A stretch of DNA of 64,000 bases from Aliiroseovarius zhejiangensis (lineage in GTDB: Bacteria > Pseudomonadota > Alphaproteobacteria > Rhodobacterales > Rhodobacteraceae): contig NZ_BNCH01000001.1 in NCBI RefSeq assembly GCF_014656375.1, positions 62,001-126,000 on the forward strand, read 5' to 3'. Of this stretch, positions 28,310-37,455 are shown piece after piece. The translations under genes and the position numbers were made by a program. Numbering within the stretch: the first letter of the stretch is position 1; every line of letters starts with the position of its first letter. Under the pieces are notes generated by a model. The model made no database searches and was not told the DNA's origin. It was given only the letters and a program-made list of their open reading frames with translations.

Positions 28310-28325
28310 CTAAACACTTGTTAAC
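28310..28325 (+). promoter_or_regulatory. Possible CtrA-binding site (one mismatch)
   Basis: The sequence CTAA-N7-TTAAC differs from the CtrA consensus TTAA-N7-TTAAC at one base. It lies in the roughly 290-base gap between the divergent L,D-transpeptidase and DUF882 genes, directly upstream of the latter. The rest of the gap (28041-28309) is AT-richer and holds no gene that I can support. Confidence 0.35.
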
Positions 28326-28386
28326 CTGAATGGACAACGATCCGTTTCAGGCACAAAAACAGGCAAGCGACGGGACACGCTGGGAC

Positions 28387-28968
28387 ATGACTATCGACAA
28401 TTCGGTCGGATCTAAATCCATTTTGACACGCCGCGGATTGCTGGGGGCCTTTGCCGCCACGGCAGTGACCGCAGCACCGATGTATGCAAATGCTGCAGGC
28501 TTTCTGCGTGGCGGGGGCGATGTTCGCCGGCTCGCCATGTATTCCGGGCGCACCGGTGAATCGATCAACATGATCTATTGGATCGAAGGCAAATACATCA
28601 AAGACGCACTGAAAGAGATCAATCATTTCATGCGCGACTGGCGCACCGATCAGTCGATCAAGATTGACACCCGAACGGTGGACATCATGGCCGCCGCGCA
28701 TGGGCTTCTGGATGTGCGCGAACCTTACATGATGCTGTCAGGCTATCGTTCGCCCAAGACCAATGCCATGTTGCGGTCACGGTCGCGCGGGGTGGCCAAG
28801 AACTCGTTGCACATGAAGGGCCAGGCGGCCGATCTGCGGCTGAAATCCCGCTCGGTCAACCAGATGTTCAAGGCCGCCGTTGCCTGCAATGGTGGTGGCG
28901 TCGGCAAGTATTCCGGGTCGAATTTCGTGCATATGGATTGCGGCGTGGTGCGCAGCTGGGGCCGGTGA
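28387..28968 (+). CDS. DUF882 (YcbK-like, M15A-type) protein with Tat signal
   Basis: A protein of about 193 residues from ATG 28387; an in-frame ATG at 28330 would add 19 residues. The N-terminus carries a twin-arginine motif (LTRRGLLGAFAATA) and a hydrophobic core ending YANA, so Tat export is likely. The peptidase M15A-like domain shows YMMLSGYRSPKTNAML, NSLHMKGQAADLR and FVHMDCGVVRSWGR, with the conserved His and Asp metal ligands. Such proteins resemble D,D-endopeptidases acting on peptidoglycan. It pairs divergently with the L,D-transpeptidase. Confidence 0.88.
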   Translation: MTIDNSVGSKSILTRRGLLGAFAATAVTAAPMYANAAGFLRGGGDVRRLAMYSGRTGESINMIYWIEGKYIKDALKEINHFMRDWRTDQSIKIDTRTVDIMAAAHGLLDVREPYMMLSGYRSPKTNAMLRSRSRGVAKNSLHMKGQAADLRLKSRSVNQMFKAAVACNGGGVGKYSGSNFVHMDCGVVRSWGR

Positions 28969-29025
28969 CACCGCCCCCGTCCTGACCCTGCCCTGATCCC
29001 TTTCCGAGAAATCCCACAGACGAAT

Positions 29026-29057
29026 AAGGCCCCCGTCGCGAGGGCCTTTTCTTTTTT
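29026..29057 (+). terminator. Intrinsic terminator of the DUF882 gene
   Basis: Stem AAGGCCC / GGGCCTT with a GC-rich loop, followed by TTTTCTTTTTT. It lies about 60 bases after the stop codon and in front of the convergent cytochrome operon. Confidence 0.85.
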
Positions 29058-29068
29058 GTGCGAGTGTA

Positions 29069-29734
29069 TCAGCTATCCTTCGGCATCAGGCGACCGGGTT
29101 CGTTGGATTCCAAATAAGCCTCCTGCTCGGGCGTCAGGTCGATACAATCATACCCCGTCACCATCGGGCGCACATGCGACCGGAACCCATGCCCCACCGT
29201 CAGAAGATAAACGTGCGTGATCACGAAGGCAGCGATCACATAGGCGGCCAGCAGGTGCACATTCGCGATCACATAGAGCGCAAAGCTCGACCCTTCCTCG
29301 GCGGCCCAGAGATTATAGGTCAGATACAGCAGACCCGAGCCCCAGATGGCCGGGAATACCAGCACTTTCAGCCCGAAATAGGTCAGGGCTTGAAGCGGGT
29401 TATGCTTGCGCCAGAACACTTTCCGATACGGAGGCTCCTCGCCACGAAAGACCCCATAGGCATAGAACCGCGCCATCTGAAACAATCCTTCAAGCTGCGG
29501 CACGAACTGTCGCCAGGTGCCGGTGGTGAACAGCCAGAAGGTGGCAAAGATCCAGACCGCCAGCAGCACCAGCGCCGCGATGGTGTGCAGCATCACCGCC
29601 GGGCCGAAAGGCAAGAGCGAATGCACCCCGTTCAACCCGAACCCGGTAAACATCAGGATCATGATCATCACCATCTGGGTCCAGTGCCACAGACGTTCAA
29701 AGCGGGGGTAAACCTTGACGACGCGTCTAGCCAT
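29069..29734 (-). CDS. Cytochrome b/b561-type membrane subunit
   Basis: A 221-residue integral membrane protein of the Ni-hydrogenase/formate-dehydrogenase cytochrome b type, with four to five hydrophobic helices. Histidines that fit haem b ligands are visible in RLWHWTQ, MLHTIAAL, NVHLLAAYVIAAFVITHVYLL. The start ATG at 29734 has a GGAGG site and overlaps the octaheme gene by eight bases, so the two proteins are probably made together. It would pass electrons between the quinone pool and the octaheme cytochrome. Confidence 0.88.
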   Translation of the reverse strand: MARRVVKVYPRFERLWHWTQMVMIMILMFTGFGLNGVHSLLPFGPAVMLHTIAALVLLAVWIFATFWLFTTGTWRQFVPQLEGLFQMARFYAYGVFRGEEPPYRKVFWRKHNPLQALTYFGLKVLVFPAIWGSGLLYLTYNLWAAEEGSSFALYVIANVHLLAAYVIAAFVITHVYLLTVGHGFRSHVRPMVTGYDCIDLTPEQEAYLESNEPGRLMPKDS

Positions 29735-31385
29735 GATCTGTGCCTCCTTTTCGGCCACCAACAAGGCGCAGGATGATATGCAGACCCACACCCAGAATTG
29801 TCAGCGCCACCAGCGCCATGCCCAACAGACCCACCGGCGAACGCGGTTCGGTGCCGGGCATATAGACCGCGGCGATCCCATCCAGCCGCCCGTCCTGCGC
29901 GTGACAGGCCGCACAGTCCAAAGCGTCCTCGGCCGGGGCGACCATATGGGTGATCGGCCAATACATCTCAGTATCGACGAAATCGAAGTGACCAGAATAG
30001 TCCTGCCCGGCCGCTTTCATGCCCGCCTCGATCGCTTTGGGCCAATCGAAATTGGTCCAGAAGGCCGTATCGGTGGTTGGCCCCCAGACATGCGAATACG
30101 CCAGCTTGTTGCTGTCCGTGTCATAGGCCTGCCGCCCTTCCATCCGTTTGAAGGGCCAGATGCGGCTGTCCGCGCCGCCGGGGGATCCGTTGATGCGGTT
30201 CACTTCGACCGGGGCTGTCGGGTCGATCTGTTCACCGGTCGCATATTCCACATGACCGTTGAACCAGGCGTAATGCGGCACCACGTCCTCGCCCCATTTG
30301 AAATCACCCTTGGTGGACAGATAAGTGTGCAGCTCTTTCCCGTCGGACTGCACATAATTCGCTTCGTGCATCGGTTTGCCGTCAGCCCCCATGCGGCCCG
30401 CTGTCGACCAGTCCCAGTAGGTCTTGGTGGCGACGCCACCGCGCGCGAATTCGGGGATGTGGCAGCTTTGACAGGCCAGCTTGTCGGTGTGATCGTTCAG
30501 CTTCACACCTTGGAGGGTCAATGGGTGCGGGTCGCTGTCGTGGCAGCTTTCACAGGTCGCCGCCGTGCGCACCGCCCCGGGCTTGCCGCGCCCGATCACA
30601 TCCTTGGCCACCGTGTCATATCGTGACCCGGCCCAGTTGTGCTTGTCCTCCACATGGCAGGTCGAGCAGGTGAAGTTCAACCCGTCGGGCGACATGTGCA
30701 CATCGACGGCTTTCGGCGGGTTATACAGCGCCGAACTCAGGTCACCGTGCTTCACGTTGTCGCCACCACCGCCATAGAAATGGCAGTTTCCGCAATTGTC
30801 GCGCCCCGGCATCCCGACAGATTGCGCCGCCTTGGACAGATCCACGGGCCAGGCCGCCGCCCCCGTGATGGTCTTGGTGCCGGCCTTCACCGGCTCAAGC
30901 GGCGGGTGCCCGGCGCCTGTAGCGGTCTTGGTGTACTGGCCAGACCGGTCGTGACAGACCAGGCAATCGGGCGTGACCCCCGCCTGCGCGGGCGTCTTTG
31001 ACATATCGTCCCATCCATAACCCGCATGGCACGAGGTGCAGCGGGCCTCGTTCCCGGCCACGTTGCCACAGAAGGCGTTGATTACCTTGGATTTTCCCAG
31101 CGTCTGGCCGCTGTCGCTGTCATATTTCCATTCGAAATGGATCGAATGCATGATCTGGTCGTCGGCTTCCGTGTGGCAGCTGACGCAGGCCTCGGTCACT
31201 TCCGGCCCCGAGGCAAAGGGCTTTTTCAGGATGTCGAATTTCGTGTGGTCCGCCGTCGCACTGGAAATCGACTGAGCCGGTGCGGCTGGCGGAGTTGGCG
31301 CTGCGGTCTGATCTTCGGCCGCGGCAAAACCGCCCGCCCCGACCATCAAGGCAAGCGTCAGAATCGGTGCAAGAATTTTCTTCAT
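29727..31385 (-). CDS. Octaheme c-type cytochrome, tetrathionate reductase (OTR) family, with C-terminal anchor
   Basis: A 552-residue exported protein with a signal peptide (residues 1-23) and eight CxxCH haem c sites, starting at residues 67, 116, 141, 198, 240, 278, 305 and 491. The number, order and the long gap before the last haem match octaheme tetrathionate reductases. Unlike a simple soluble periplasmic enzyme it has a C-terminal membrane helix (about residues 518-541) before a basic tail. A cytochrome b gene overlaps its 3' end. Members reduce tetrathionate, nitrite or hydroxylamine in vitro; the physiological substrate here is unknown. Start ATG behind TTGAGGAAGGCTGAGCC. Confidence 0.9.
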   Translation of the reverse strand: MKKILAPILTLALMVGAGGFAAAEDQTAAPTPPAAPAQSISSATADHTKFDILKKPFASGPEVTEACVSCHTEADDQIMHSIHFEWKYDSDSGQTLGKSKVINAFCGNVAGNEARCTSCHAGYGWDDMSKTPAQAGVTPDCLVCHDRSGQYTKTATGAGHPPLEPVKAGTKTITGAAAWPVDLSKAAQSVGMPGRDNCGNCHFYGGGGDNVKHGDLSSALYNPPKAVDVHMSPDGLNFTCSTCHVEDKHNWAGSRYDTVAKDVIGRGKPGAVRTAATCESCHDSDPHPLTLQGVKLNDHTDKLACQSCHIPEFARGGVATKTYWDWSTAGRMGADGKPMHEANYVQSDGKELHTYLSTKGDFKWGEDVVPHYAWFNGHVEYATGEQIDPTAPVEVNRINGSPGGADSRIWPFKRMEGRQAYDTDSNKLAYSHVWGPTTDTAFWTNFDWPKAIEAGMKAAGQDYSGHFDFVDTEMYWPITHMVAPAEDALDCAACHAQDGRLDGIAAVYMPGTEPRSPVGLLGMALVALTILGVGLHIILRLVGGRKGGTDHG

Positions 31386-31559
31386 GGCTCAGCCTTCCTC
31401 AACTCCGGTTCGCGCGGCGGAGGATTACATTCTGCTATTCTAATATGTATCAGAGACAGCAAAGCACACCTACTGCCAAAATGCCGCACCATCTGCGCTG
31501 GGCGATTGACCCGGCCCCGGCCTTTTGTCATCGTCGGTCGATCTGCGACGAGAGGCGCC

Positions 31560-32300
31560 ATGAAACCATTTCTGATCCTGCAACTTCGCCCGGAAACCGA
31601 TGCGTCAGATGACGAATTTCGCGCGTTTCTGGCCAAGGGCGGGCTGGAACCGGACCAGGTTCATCGCATCCGGCTGGATCAGCAGGACATTCCCGCCAGT
31701 CTTCGGCTTGGCGATTATTCCGGGGTTATCGTCGGGGGCGGGCCGGGCTGCGTGTCCGATGCGCCCGGTCAGAAATCTGCGGTCGAGGCGCGGATCGAAG
31801 CGCAATGCCTTTCCCTGATGCCGCAGATCACCGGGCAGGACATTCCGTTTCTTGGCTGCTGCTATGGGATTGGCATACTGGGCCATCACCTGGCGCCCGG
31901 ATCAGTGACAAAAGACCAATATGGTGAACCCGTCAGCGCCAGCCCCTGCGAGGTCACGACCGAGGGGCGCAATGATCCGCTGCTCGACGGCATTCCCGAC
32001 CGGTTCGAGGCCTTCGTGGGCCACAAGGAGGCGATGCAGCACCTGCCCCACGGGTGCCACCACCTGGTCGCGTCCCCCCGTTGCCCGTTCCAGATGATCC
32101 GTCATGGGCAGAACGTCTATGCCACTCAATTCCACCCCGAAGCCGACGCGCACAGTTTCGAGACCCGGATCGGCATTTACAAGCACCACGGATATTTCCC
32201 ACCGGAAGAGGCCGAGGCGCTTGTCGACATGGTGCACGCCGCGAATGTCCACGCGCCCGCACAGATCCTGCGCAATTTCGTGACGCGGTATCGAGCCTGA
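31560..32300 (+). CDS. Class-I glutamine amidotransferase domain protein
   Basis: A 246-residue stand-alone GATase1 protein, GuaA-like in its N-half. The nucleophile lies in [16 protein letters not shown] (Cys101 by motif position), with the His193-Glu195 pair in [10 protein letters not shown]. Such stand-alone proteins hydrolyse glutamine or gamma-glutamyl compounds; no synthetase partner is nearby. The frame is open 178 codons further upstream, antisense to the octaheme gene, but the protein family starts at [12 protein letters not shown] and a GAGG lies at 31552. Divergent from the cytochrome operon. Confidence 0.87.
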   Translation: MKPFLILQLRPETDASDDEFRAFLAKGGLEPDQVHRIRLDQQDIPASLRLGDYSGVIVGGGPGCVSDAPGQKSAVEARIEAQCLSLMPQITGQDIPFLGCCYGIGILGHHLAPGSVTKDQYGEPVSASPCEVTTEGRNDPLLDGIPDRFEAFVGHKEAMQHLPHGCHHLVASPRCPFQMIRHGQNVYATQFHPEADAHSFETRIGIYKHHGYFPPEEAEALVDMVHAANVHAPAQILRNFVTRYRA

Positions 32301-32336
32301 ACAAGCCACCGACACACATTTTCCAAGCAGAGTTTA

Positions 32337-32413
<77 letters not shown>

Positions 32414-32619
32414 CAGTGACACTGGGTCTGGCGCGGATATAGGCCATCGCCCTGCCTGCCGCAACATGAAAAGGACGGGCGGCTGTCAATCAACGAAAAT
32501 CAAGCGCGGACATTGGTTTATCGACAGCGCTTTAACGGCGGGGCGAGCAGACCCGTCCCGCGTGGGACGCCATGTGCAAATTGCCTGACGCCCACGCTCC
32601 TGCAGATTGACACCCCCGA

Positions 32620-34470
32620 TTAGAGGATGAAGTCGGACCCGTACAACGTGTCCACGCCGACCACCAAAACCTCAAAATCGGCTTTTGCATCACCGTCGAT
32701 ATCGGCTCGCACCAATGTGTCCGAACCGACATCCACAGTCCAGACGGCGTGAGCCTGGGCACCGGATTTGGAGAACACGAAGGCCTGATCCCCGGCCAGA
32801 TTCACGCTGGCGTCAATTGCGGCCAGGTCAAGATCATCTTCGCCACTGTCGAACTGATAAATCTGGTCACGATATGACCCTGTGGTGCTTTCTTCGACCT
32901 CGTAGAAAACAAACACATCGCGATCATTGTCGATGCCCGCGTACATCCGGTCAAAACCTTCGCCACCGACCAATGTGTCTTCACCTTTTCCGCCAAACAG
33001 TTTGTCACGATGTGGCCCGGCGATCAAAAGGTCATCGCCGGTCTCCCCATACATCACGTCATACCCTTTGCCGCCATAGATCTGATCCGCGCCTTTGCCC
33101 CCAAGAAGTTTATCGCTATGCCGACCACCGTAGATCTTGTCGTTTCCCTCGCGTCCGTACAGCGAGTCATCGCCCGTGTTGCCGACGAGGAAATTACTGG
33201 CATCGTTGCCGTAAATCTTGTCCGCGGATTTGCCGCCCCACACATTCTCGATGCTGGAAACCGTGTCGCGACCGTAACCGGTATTCTGGGCGCCGGTATT
33301 ATCAAGATTGAGTGTCGCTTTTTTCGAGGTGGTAAACAGTAGCCAGTCCGATCCCTTGCCGCCCTTGATCACATCATTCCCCGATGAGGCATAGATCTTG
33401 TCATTTCCGGGGCCGCTATAGATCTTGTCGTTCCCACCGTAGTCGTAGATCTTGTCGTCGCCTTCGTTTGAAATCAGCGTATTCGACTTCTTGTTTCCGT
33501 AGATCTTGTCATCACCCCCCCCGCTTATTGCCTTTTCAATTACGGTGCCAACTGACAATGCCAGGTTACCTTTCAGTCCGGCAATGCTGGAGGTGGTCGG
33601 CTTACCCTTTCCCGGCCAAGAAATGTTCAGGTTGATCGTCTGATTGTCATCCCAGCCCGAGAAATCGAAGGTGTCATAACCACCGCCATCCGCGATCGTA
33701 TAGGCATTGGTATCCGCATTATTTTTCAAGCGCGCCAGGAAGGGATCACTGCTTTGCGAGATATTCGTGTTGAACCCATAGGTGGTATTGCCCTTGAACG
33801 CGTTCGACGTCCCGAAGGTGACACCATTATGGGACTGTCCGCCATACATGCGGTTCAGCGCCAGAAGGTCCGCTGCCATATAGGTTTGCAGGTAGGCATA
33901 GCTGGCATCGACATTGTAGTTTTCGCTTTGCGAGAAATACGACATGATGCTGTTCTGCCAGCTGTCATTGGTGAACTTCGCGTCCCAGGGATAATCCGCC
34001 CACCCATCATATTGCCCCATATGCCCAAGCCCAAGCGCGTGACCGATTTCATGCAGGATGGTCTGCATGGCATAGCTGGTCCTGCTGGTCGAACCGGAAT
34101 CCCAGGAACTGCTGACATTTACATAACCGTAATCCGCAAAGCCGCCACCGTCACTGTCCTGAAGACCCGCATATGCGCCACCGTCTTCGTCACCGAAAGA
34201 GATATCGGCATAGTTGTATGACGTTGTCTCGACAAATCTGATTCCAGTGACATTCGATAGGTAATCGAAGGCGTCGCGCACCATTTCACGTCGTCCTGCC
34301 AAAAGCCCATTGCCATCAAACCAGTTCGGACTGACCGAATAGGTTAGTTTGCCATACTGCGGATCATTGCCGAAGCCAGTCAGGTTCCATTTCAAACCCG
34401 AATATCCCTGTTCATTCCAAAACCCTGAAACAAGGTAATTTGCCAGCGTACTCAATGACCTGTGTTGCAT
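32620..34470 (-). CDS. Serralysin-like M10 metalloprotease with RTX calcium-binding repeats
   Basis: A 616-residue protein without a signal peptide. The catalytic zinc motif is HEIGHALGLGH (His140, Glu141, His144, His150), with the Met-turn SIMSYFS around Met176: a metzincin of the serralysin group. Residues about 315-515 are glycine/aspartate nonapeptide RTX repeats (GGDDKIYG, GGKGADQIYGG and others), which fold with Ca2+ outside the cell. The C-terminus ends in hydrophobic residues (DFIL), the usual type I secretion signal. No type I exporter genes lie in the window. AT-rich compared with its neighbours. Confidence 0.92.
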   Translation of the reverse strand: MQHRSLSTLANYLVSGFWNEQGYSGLKWNLTGFGNDPQYGKLTYSVSPNWFDGNGLLAGRREMVRDAFDYLSNVTGIRFVETTSYNYADISFGDEDGGAYAGLQDSDGGGFADYGYVNVSSSWDSGSTSRTSYAMQTILHEIGHALGLGHMGQYDGWADYPWDAKFTNDSWQNSIMSYFSQSENYNVDASYAYLQTYMAADLLALNRMYGGQSHNGVTFGTSNAFKGNTTYGFNTNISQSSDPFLARLKNNADTNAYTIADGGGYDTFDFSGWDDNQTINLNISWPGKGKPTTSSIAGLKGNLALSVGTVIEKAISGGGDDKIYGNKKSNTLISNEGDDKIYDYGGNDKIYSGPGNDKIYASSGNDVIKGGKGSDWLLFTTSKKATLNLDNTGAQNTGYGRDTVSSIENVWGGKSADKIYGNDASNFLVGNTGDDSLYGREGNDKIYGGRHSDKLLGGKGADQIYGGKGYDVMYGETGDDLLIAGPHRDKLFGGKGEDTLVGGEGFDRMYAGIDNDRDVFVFYEVEESTTGSYRDQIYQFDSGEDDLDLAAIDASVNLAGDQAFVFSKSGAQAHAVWTVDVGSDTLVRADIDGDAKADFEVLVVGVDTLYGSDFIL

Positions 34471-34763
34471 GCTCTACTCAATCTCTGGTTATCGGTTCAG
34501 ACAGCTGAAACCTCGTGACTGCAACCATGCGCAGAATGGCACGGGCGAAGTCCATCCGAACTTGAACAATTTTTGCGGGTAGAACTTAGCCCAGGGTTTG
34601 GGTTCAGACCAGATCAAAATCGGCTTTGGTTTTCAAAGAATGCGAATTTGTTGAGGGTCTCGCAACAATTGCAATGCGTATTGCCAGATTAGTGTAAGTT
34701 ATGCACGAACTCGTGGACCCTGGTCTGTTGAACGCGACAATGCACTGCGCTCCTTGGCCCCCC
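34471..34763. other. Non-coding stretch upstream of the protease gene
   Basis: About 290 bases, visibly less GC-rich than the flanking genes. It should hold the protease promoter, but I cannot point to convincing -35/-10 boxes. No open frame or repeat is evident. Confidence 0.5.
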
Positions 34764-34796
34764 AAAAAAAACGCCCGCAGCAGCGGACGCTTTTTT
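34764..34796 (-). terminator. Terminator of rplM-rpsI (works in both directions)
   Basis: On the minus strand the stem GCGTCCGC / GCGGGCG with the loop TGCT is followed by TTTTTTTT. It starts 26 bases after the rpsI stop. On the plus strand it also has a T-run (TTTTTTGTTTTT), so it may isolate both sides. Confidence 0.9.
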
Positions 34797-34821
34797 GTTT
34801 TTCCAAGAAACAGAAGCTGAC

Positions 34822-35310
34822 TTAACGCTTCGAGAACTGGAAGCTCTTACGGGCTTTGGCTTTACCGTATTTCTTCCGTTCCACCACGCGGCTGTCGCGG
34901 GTCAGGAAACCGGCGGCTTTCAGGGCGCCACGCAGGCTGGGTTCGTAAAGCTGAAGCGCTTTCGAAATTCCGTGCTTCACGGCACCGGCCTGACCGGACA
35001 GACCGCCGCCCTTGACGGTGGCAACCACGTCAAACTCGCCTTCCACGCCGGCGACTTGCTCGGGCTGGCGCACGATCAGTTGCAGAACGGGACGGGCGAA
35101 ATACTTGTCCATGTCCTTGCCATTCACGCTGACCTTGCCGGAACCCGGCTTGATCCAGACGCGAGCGACCGCGTCTTTCCGTTTGCCGGTGGCGTAGGAG
35201 CGGCCCAGTTCGTCACGAACAGGCTCGCGCGGGGCAGCAACTTCAACCACGGCTTCGGTACCTTCGGCAACGGCGTTCAGGTCTTCGAGTGTTTTGATCT
35301 CTTCAGTCAT
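34822..35310 (-). CDS. rpsI: 30S ribosomal protein S9
   Basis: A 162-residue S9 protein with an N-terminal acidic extension of about 30 residues, common in alphaproteobacteria, before the conserved body [20 protein letters not shown]. The C-terminus ends [17 protein letters not shown], which reaches toward P-site tRNA. It follows rplM by two bases, the universal L13-S9 pair. Confidence 0.98.
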   Translation of the reverse strand: MTEEIKTLEDLNAVAEGTEAVVEVAAPREPVRDELGRSYATGKRKDAVARVWIKPGSGKVSVNGKDMDKYFARPVLQLIVRQPEQVAGVEGEFDVVATVKGGGLSGQAGAVKHGISKALQLYEPSLRGALKAAGFLTRDSRVVERKKYGKAKARKSFQFSKR

Positions 35311-35312
35311 GA

Positions 35313-35777
35313 TCAGCCCTCACGCGTGTTTTTGGCGTTCATGGATTTCACATCCAGCACTTCGGGGCTTTGCGCCTCGTGCGGATGCTCGGCGCCGGCA
35401 TAGACGCGCAGATTGGTCATCTGCTTGCGGCTCAGCGGACCGCCGGGCAGCATGCGCTGAACGGCTTTGGTCAACAGACGCTCGGGGTGCTCGCCCTCGA
35501 GGATCTGGCCAGCGGTGCGGGATTTGATACCGCCCGGATAACCGGTGTGCCAGTAGTGCACTTTGTCGGTGCGCTTCTTGCCGGTCATTTGCACTTTGTC
35601 CGCATTGATCACGATGACATTGTCACCCATGTCCATATGCGGCGTGAACGAGGCTTTGTGCTTGCCCCGAAGACGCATTGCGATGATCGATGCAAGACGG
35701 CCCAGAACAACGCCTTCGGCGTCGATCAGGATCCATTTCTTGTCGATATCTGCAGGCGTTGCAGAAAAGGTTTTCAT
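35313..35777 (-). CDS. rplM: 50S ribosomal protein L13
   Basis: A 154-residue L13 protein with [18 protein letters not shown] near the N-terminus and [46 protein letters not shown] at the usual places. First gene of the L13-S9 operon; a promoter is visible about 35 bases upstream. Confidence 0.98.
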   Translation of the reverse strand: MKTFSATPADIDKKWILIDAEGVVLGRLASIIAMRLRGKHKASFTPHMDMGDNVIVINADKVQMTGKKRTDKVHYWHTGYPGGIKSRTAGQILEGEHPERLLTKAVQRMLPGGPLSRKQMTNLRVYAGAEHPHEAQSPEVLDVKSMNAKNTREG

Positions 35778-35810
35778 GTGTTCAGCCCTGATTGGGTTAC
35801 GGATGCGGTG

Positions 35811-35838
35811 GTTTTAGTGATTTCCATCTGCAGGTCAA
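35811..35838 (-). promoter_or_regulatory. rplM: Promoter of rplM-rpsI
   Basis: On the minus strand TTGACC (35838-35833) and TAAAAC (35816-35811) are separated by 16 bases, a good housekeeping promoter for this family. It gives a leader of roughly 30 bases before the rplM ATG at 35777. AT-rich sequence lies just upstream, which could act as an UP-like element. Confidence 0.65.
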
Positions 35839-35978
35839 GCGACAAAGTGTTGGTTTTTATATACGTTTTCAAACACTTAAAATTATGGTATTATTATACC
35901 CCACCTTACACCGGCGCACTTCTGCCAAAAAAAGCCGGATCTGATAAAATCGAAGAAAGGTCTTGCGCGACTCGATCA

Positions 35979-36085
35979 CCCCCCCTAAATGGCGCCCCAC
36001 ATGAGGGACCGATCCCAACCCCGGAGAAACGGGGGGGCGCTAAGGGACCGACTGGAACGAACTACTGGTAACGAAGGGGAGCATT
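35979..36085 (+). promoter_or_regulatory. speD: Structured mRNA leader upstream of speD
   Basis: A compact three-way junction can be drawn by hand: P1 GGCGCCC (35991-35997) with GGGCGCT (36035-36041), P2 GGGA-CCGA-TCCC (36005-36016) and P3 CCCCG-GAGAAA-CGGGG (36019-36034). The 8-mer GGGACCGA is repeated at 36044-36051 and could replace the P2 5' strand. A C7 tract (35979-35985) could pair with the G7 run (36031-36037) or with the AGGGG of the speD ribosome-binding site (36075-36079). A direct repeat, ACTGGAACGA / ACTGGTAACGA, follows. There is no U-run, so translation control is more likely than attenuation. Function is inferred. Confidence 0.5.
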
Positions 36086-36594
36086 ATGAAGGATGCGGAC
36101 CTCTTCCAACTGGGGATCGGTCTGGAGACAGGCGCCCACGAGGAAGGCTCACTTGGCCCGATTGCGGCCAATTCAAATATTGCATGTGATCTCATGGATG
36201 ACGACCGTGATGACCATTTCATCCGCAAGGGGGATAAGGTCTATGCGGGCACGCATCTGATCATCGAGGTTCTGGACGGCCACGGGCTGGACGACGAAGA
36301 CCGCATTCAACAGGCGTTTCGCGATTGCGTCGACACCTGCGGGGCCACGCTTCTGCACATCCACACCCACAAGTTCAGCCCGCAAGGGGTAAGCGGTGTC
36401 GCCGTGCTGGCGGAAAGCCATATCTCGGTGCACACCTGGCCGGAAATCGGCTATGGCGCGTTTGACGTCTTCATGTGTGGCGACGCGCAGCCGTGGAAAG
36501 CGGTGGATGTCCTGAAAGCGGCCTTCGGCACCGATAACGTGCGGGTCAAGGAACTCTTGCGGGGCGACGGGATCGTGCAGGCCGAGGTTGCGGC

Positions 36595-36598
<4 letters not shown>
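36086..36598 (+). CDS. speD: S-adenosylmethionine decarboxylase proenzyme
   Basis: A 170-residue pyruvoyl enzyme making decarboxylated SAM for spermidine synthesis. The self-cleavage site is LAESHISVHTWPE, with Glu110-Ser111 as the processing bond. His116 and Cys131 (FMCGD) complete the active site. A strong AGGGGAG lies five bases before the ATG. The stop overlaps speE (ATGA), so the two are coupled. An unusually structured leader precedes it. Confidence 0.94.
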
Positions 36599-37440
<842 letters not shown>

Positions 37441-37455
37441 TGTCGGACTGTCGCC

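Noticed and set aside
31026-31559. An upstream extension of the glutamine amidotransferase frame.
   Set aside because: It overlaps the octaheme gene antisense, and similarity to the amidotransferase family begins only at the ATG at 31560, which has a ribosome-binding site.
32600-34300. CRISPR-like regular repeats inside the protease gene.
   Set aside because: The periodicity is the codon-level repetition of RTX nonapeptides (DKIYG units), not separated identical repeats with unique spacers.
35887-35900. Inverted repeat GGTAT-TATT-ATACC upstream of speD as a regulator-binding site.
   Set aside because: It lies in AT-rich promoter DNA where such short symmetry is expected by chance, and I know no matching operator family.
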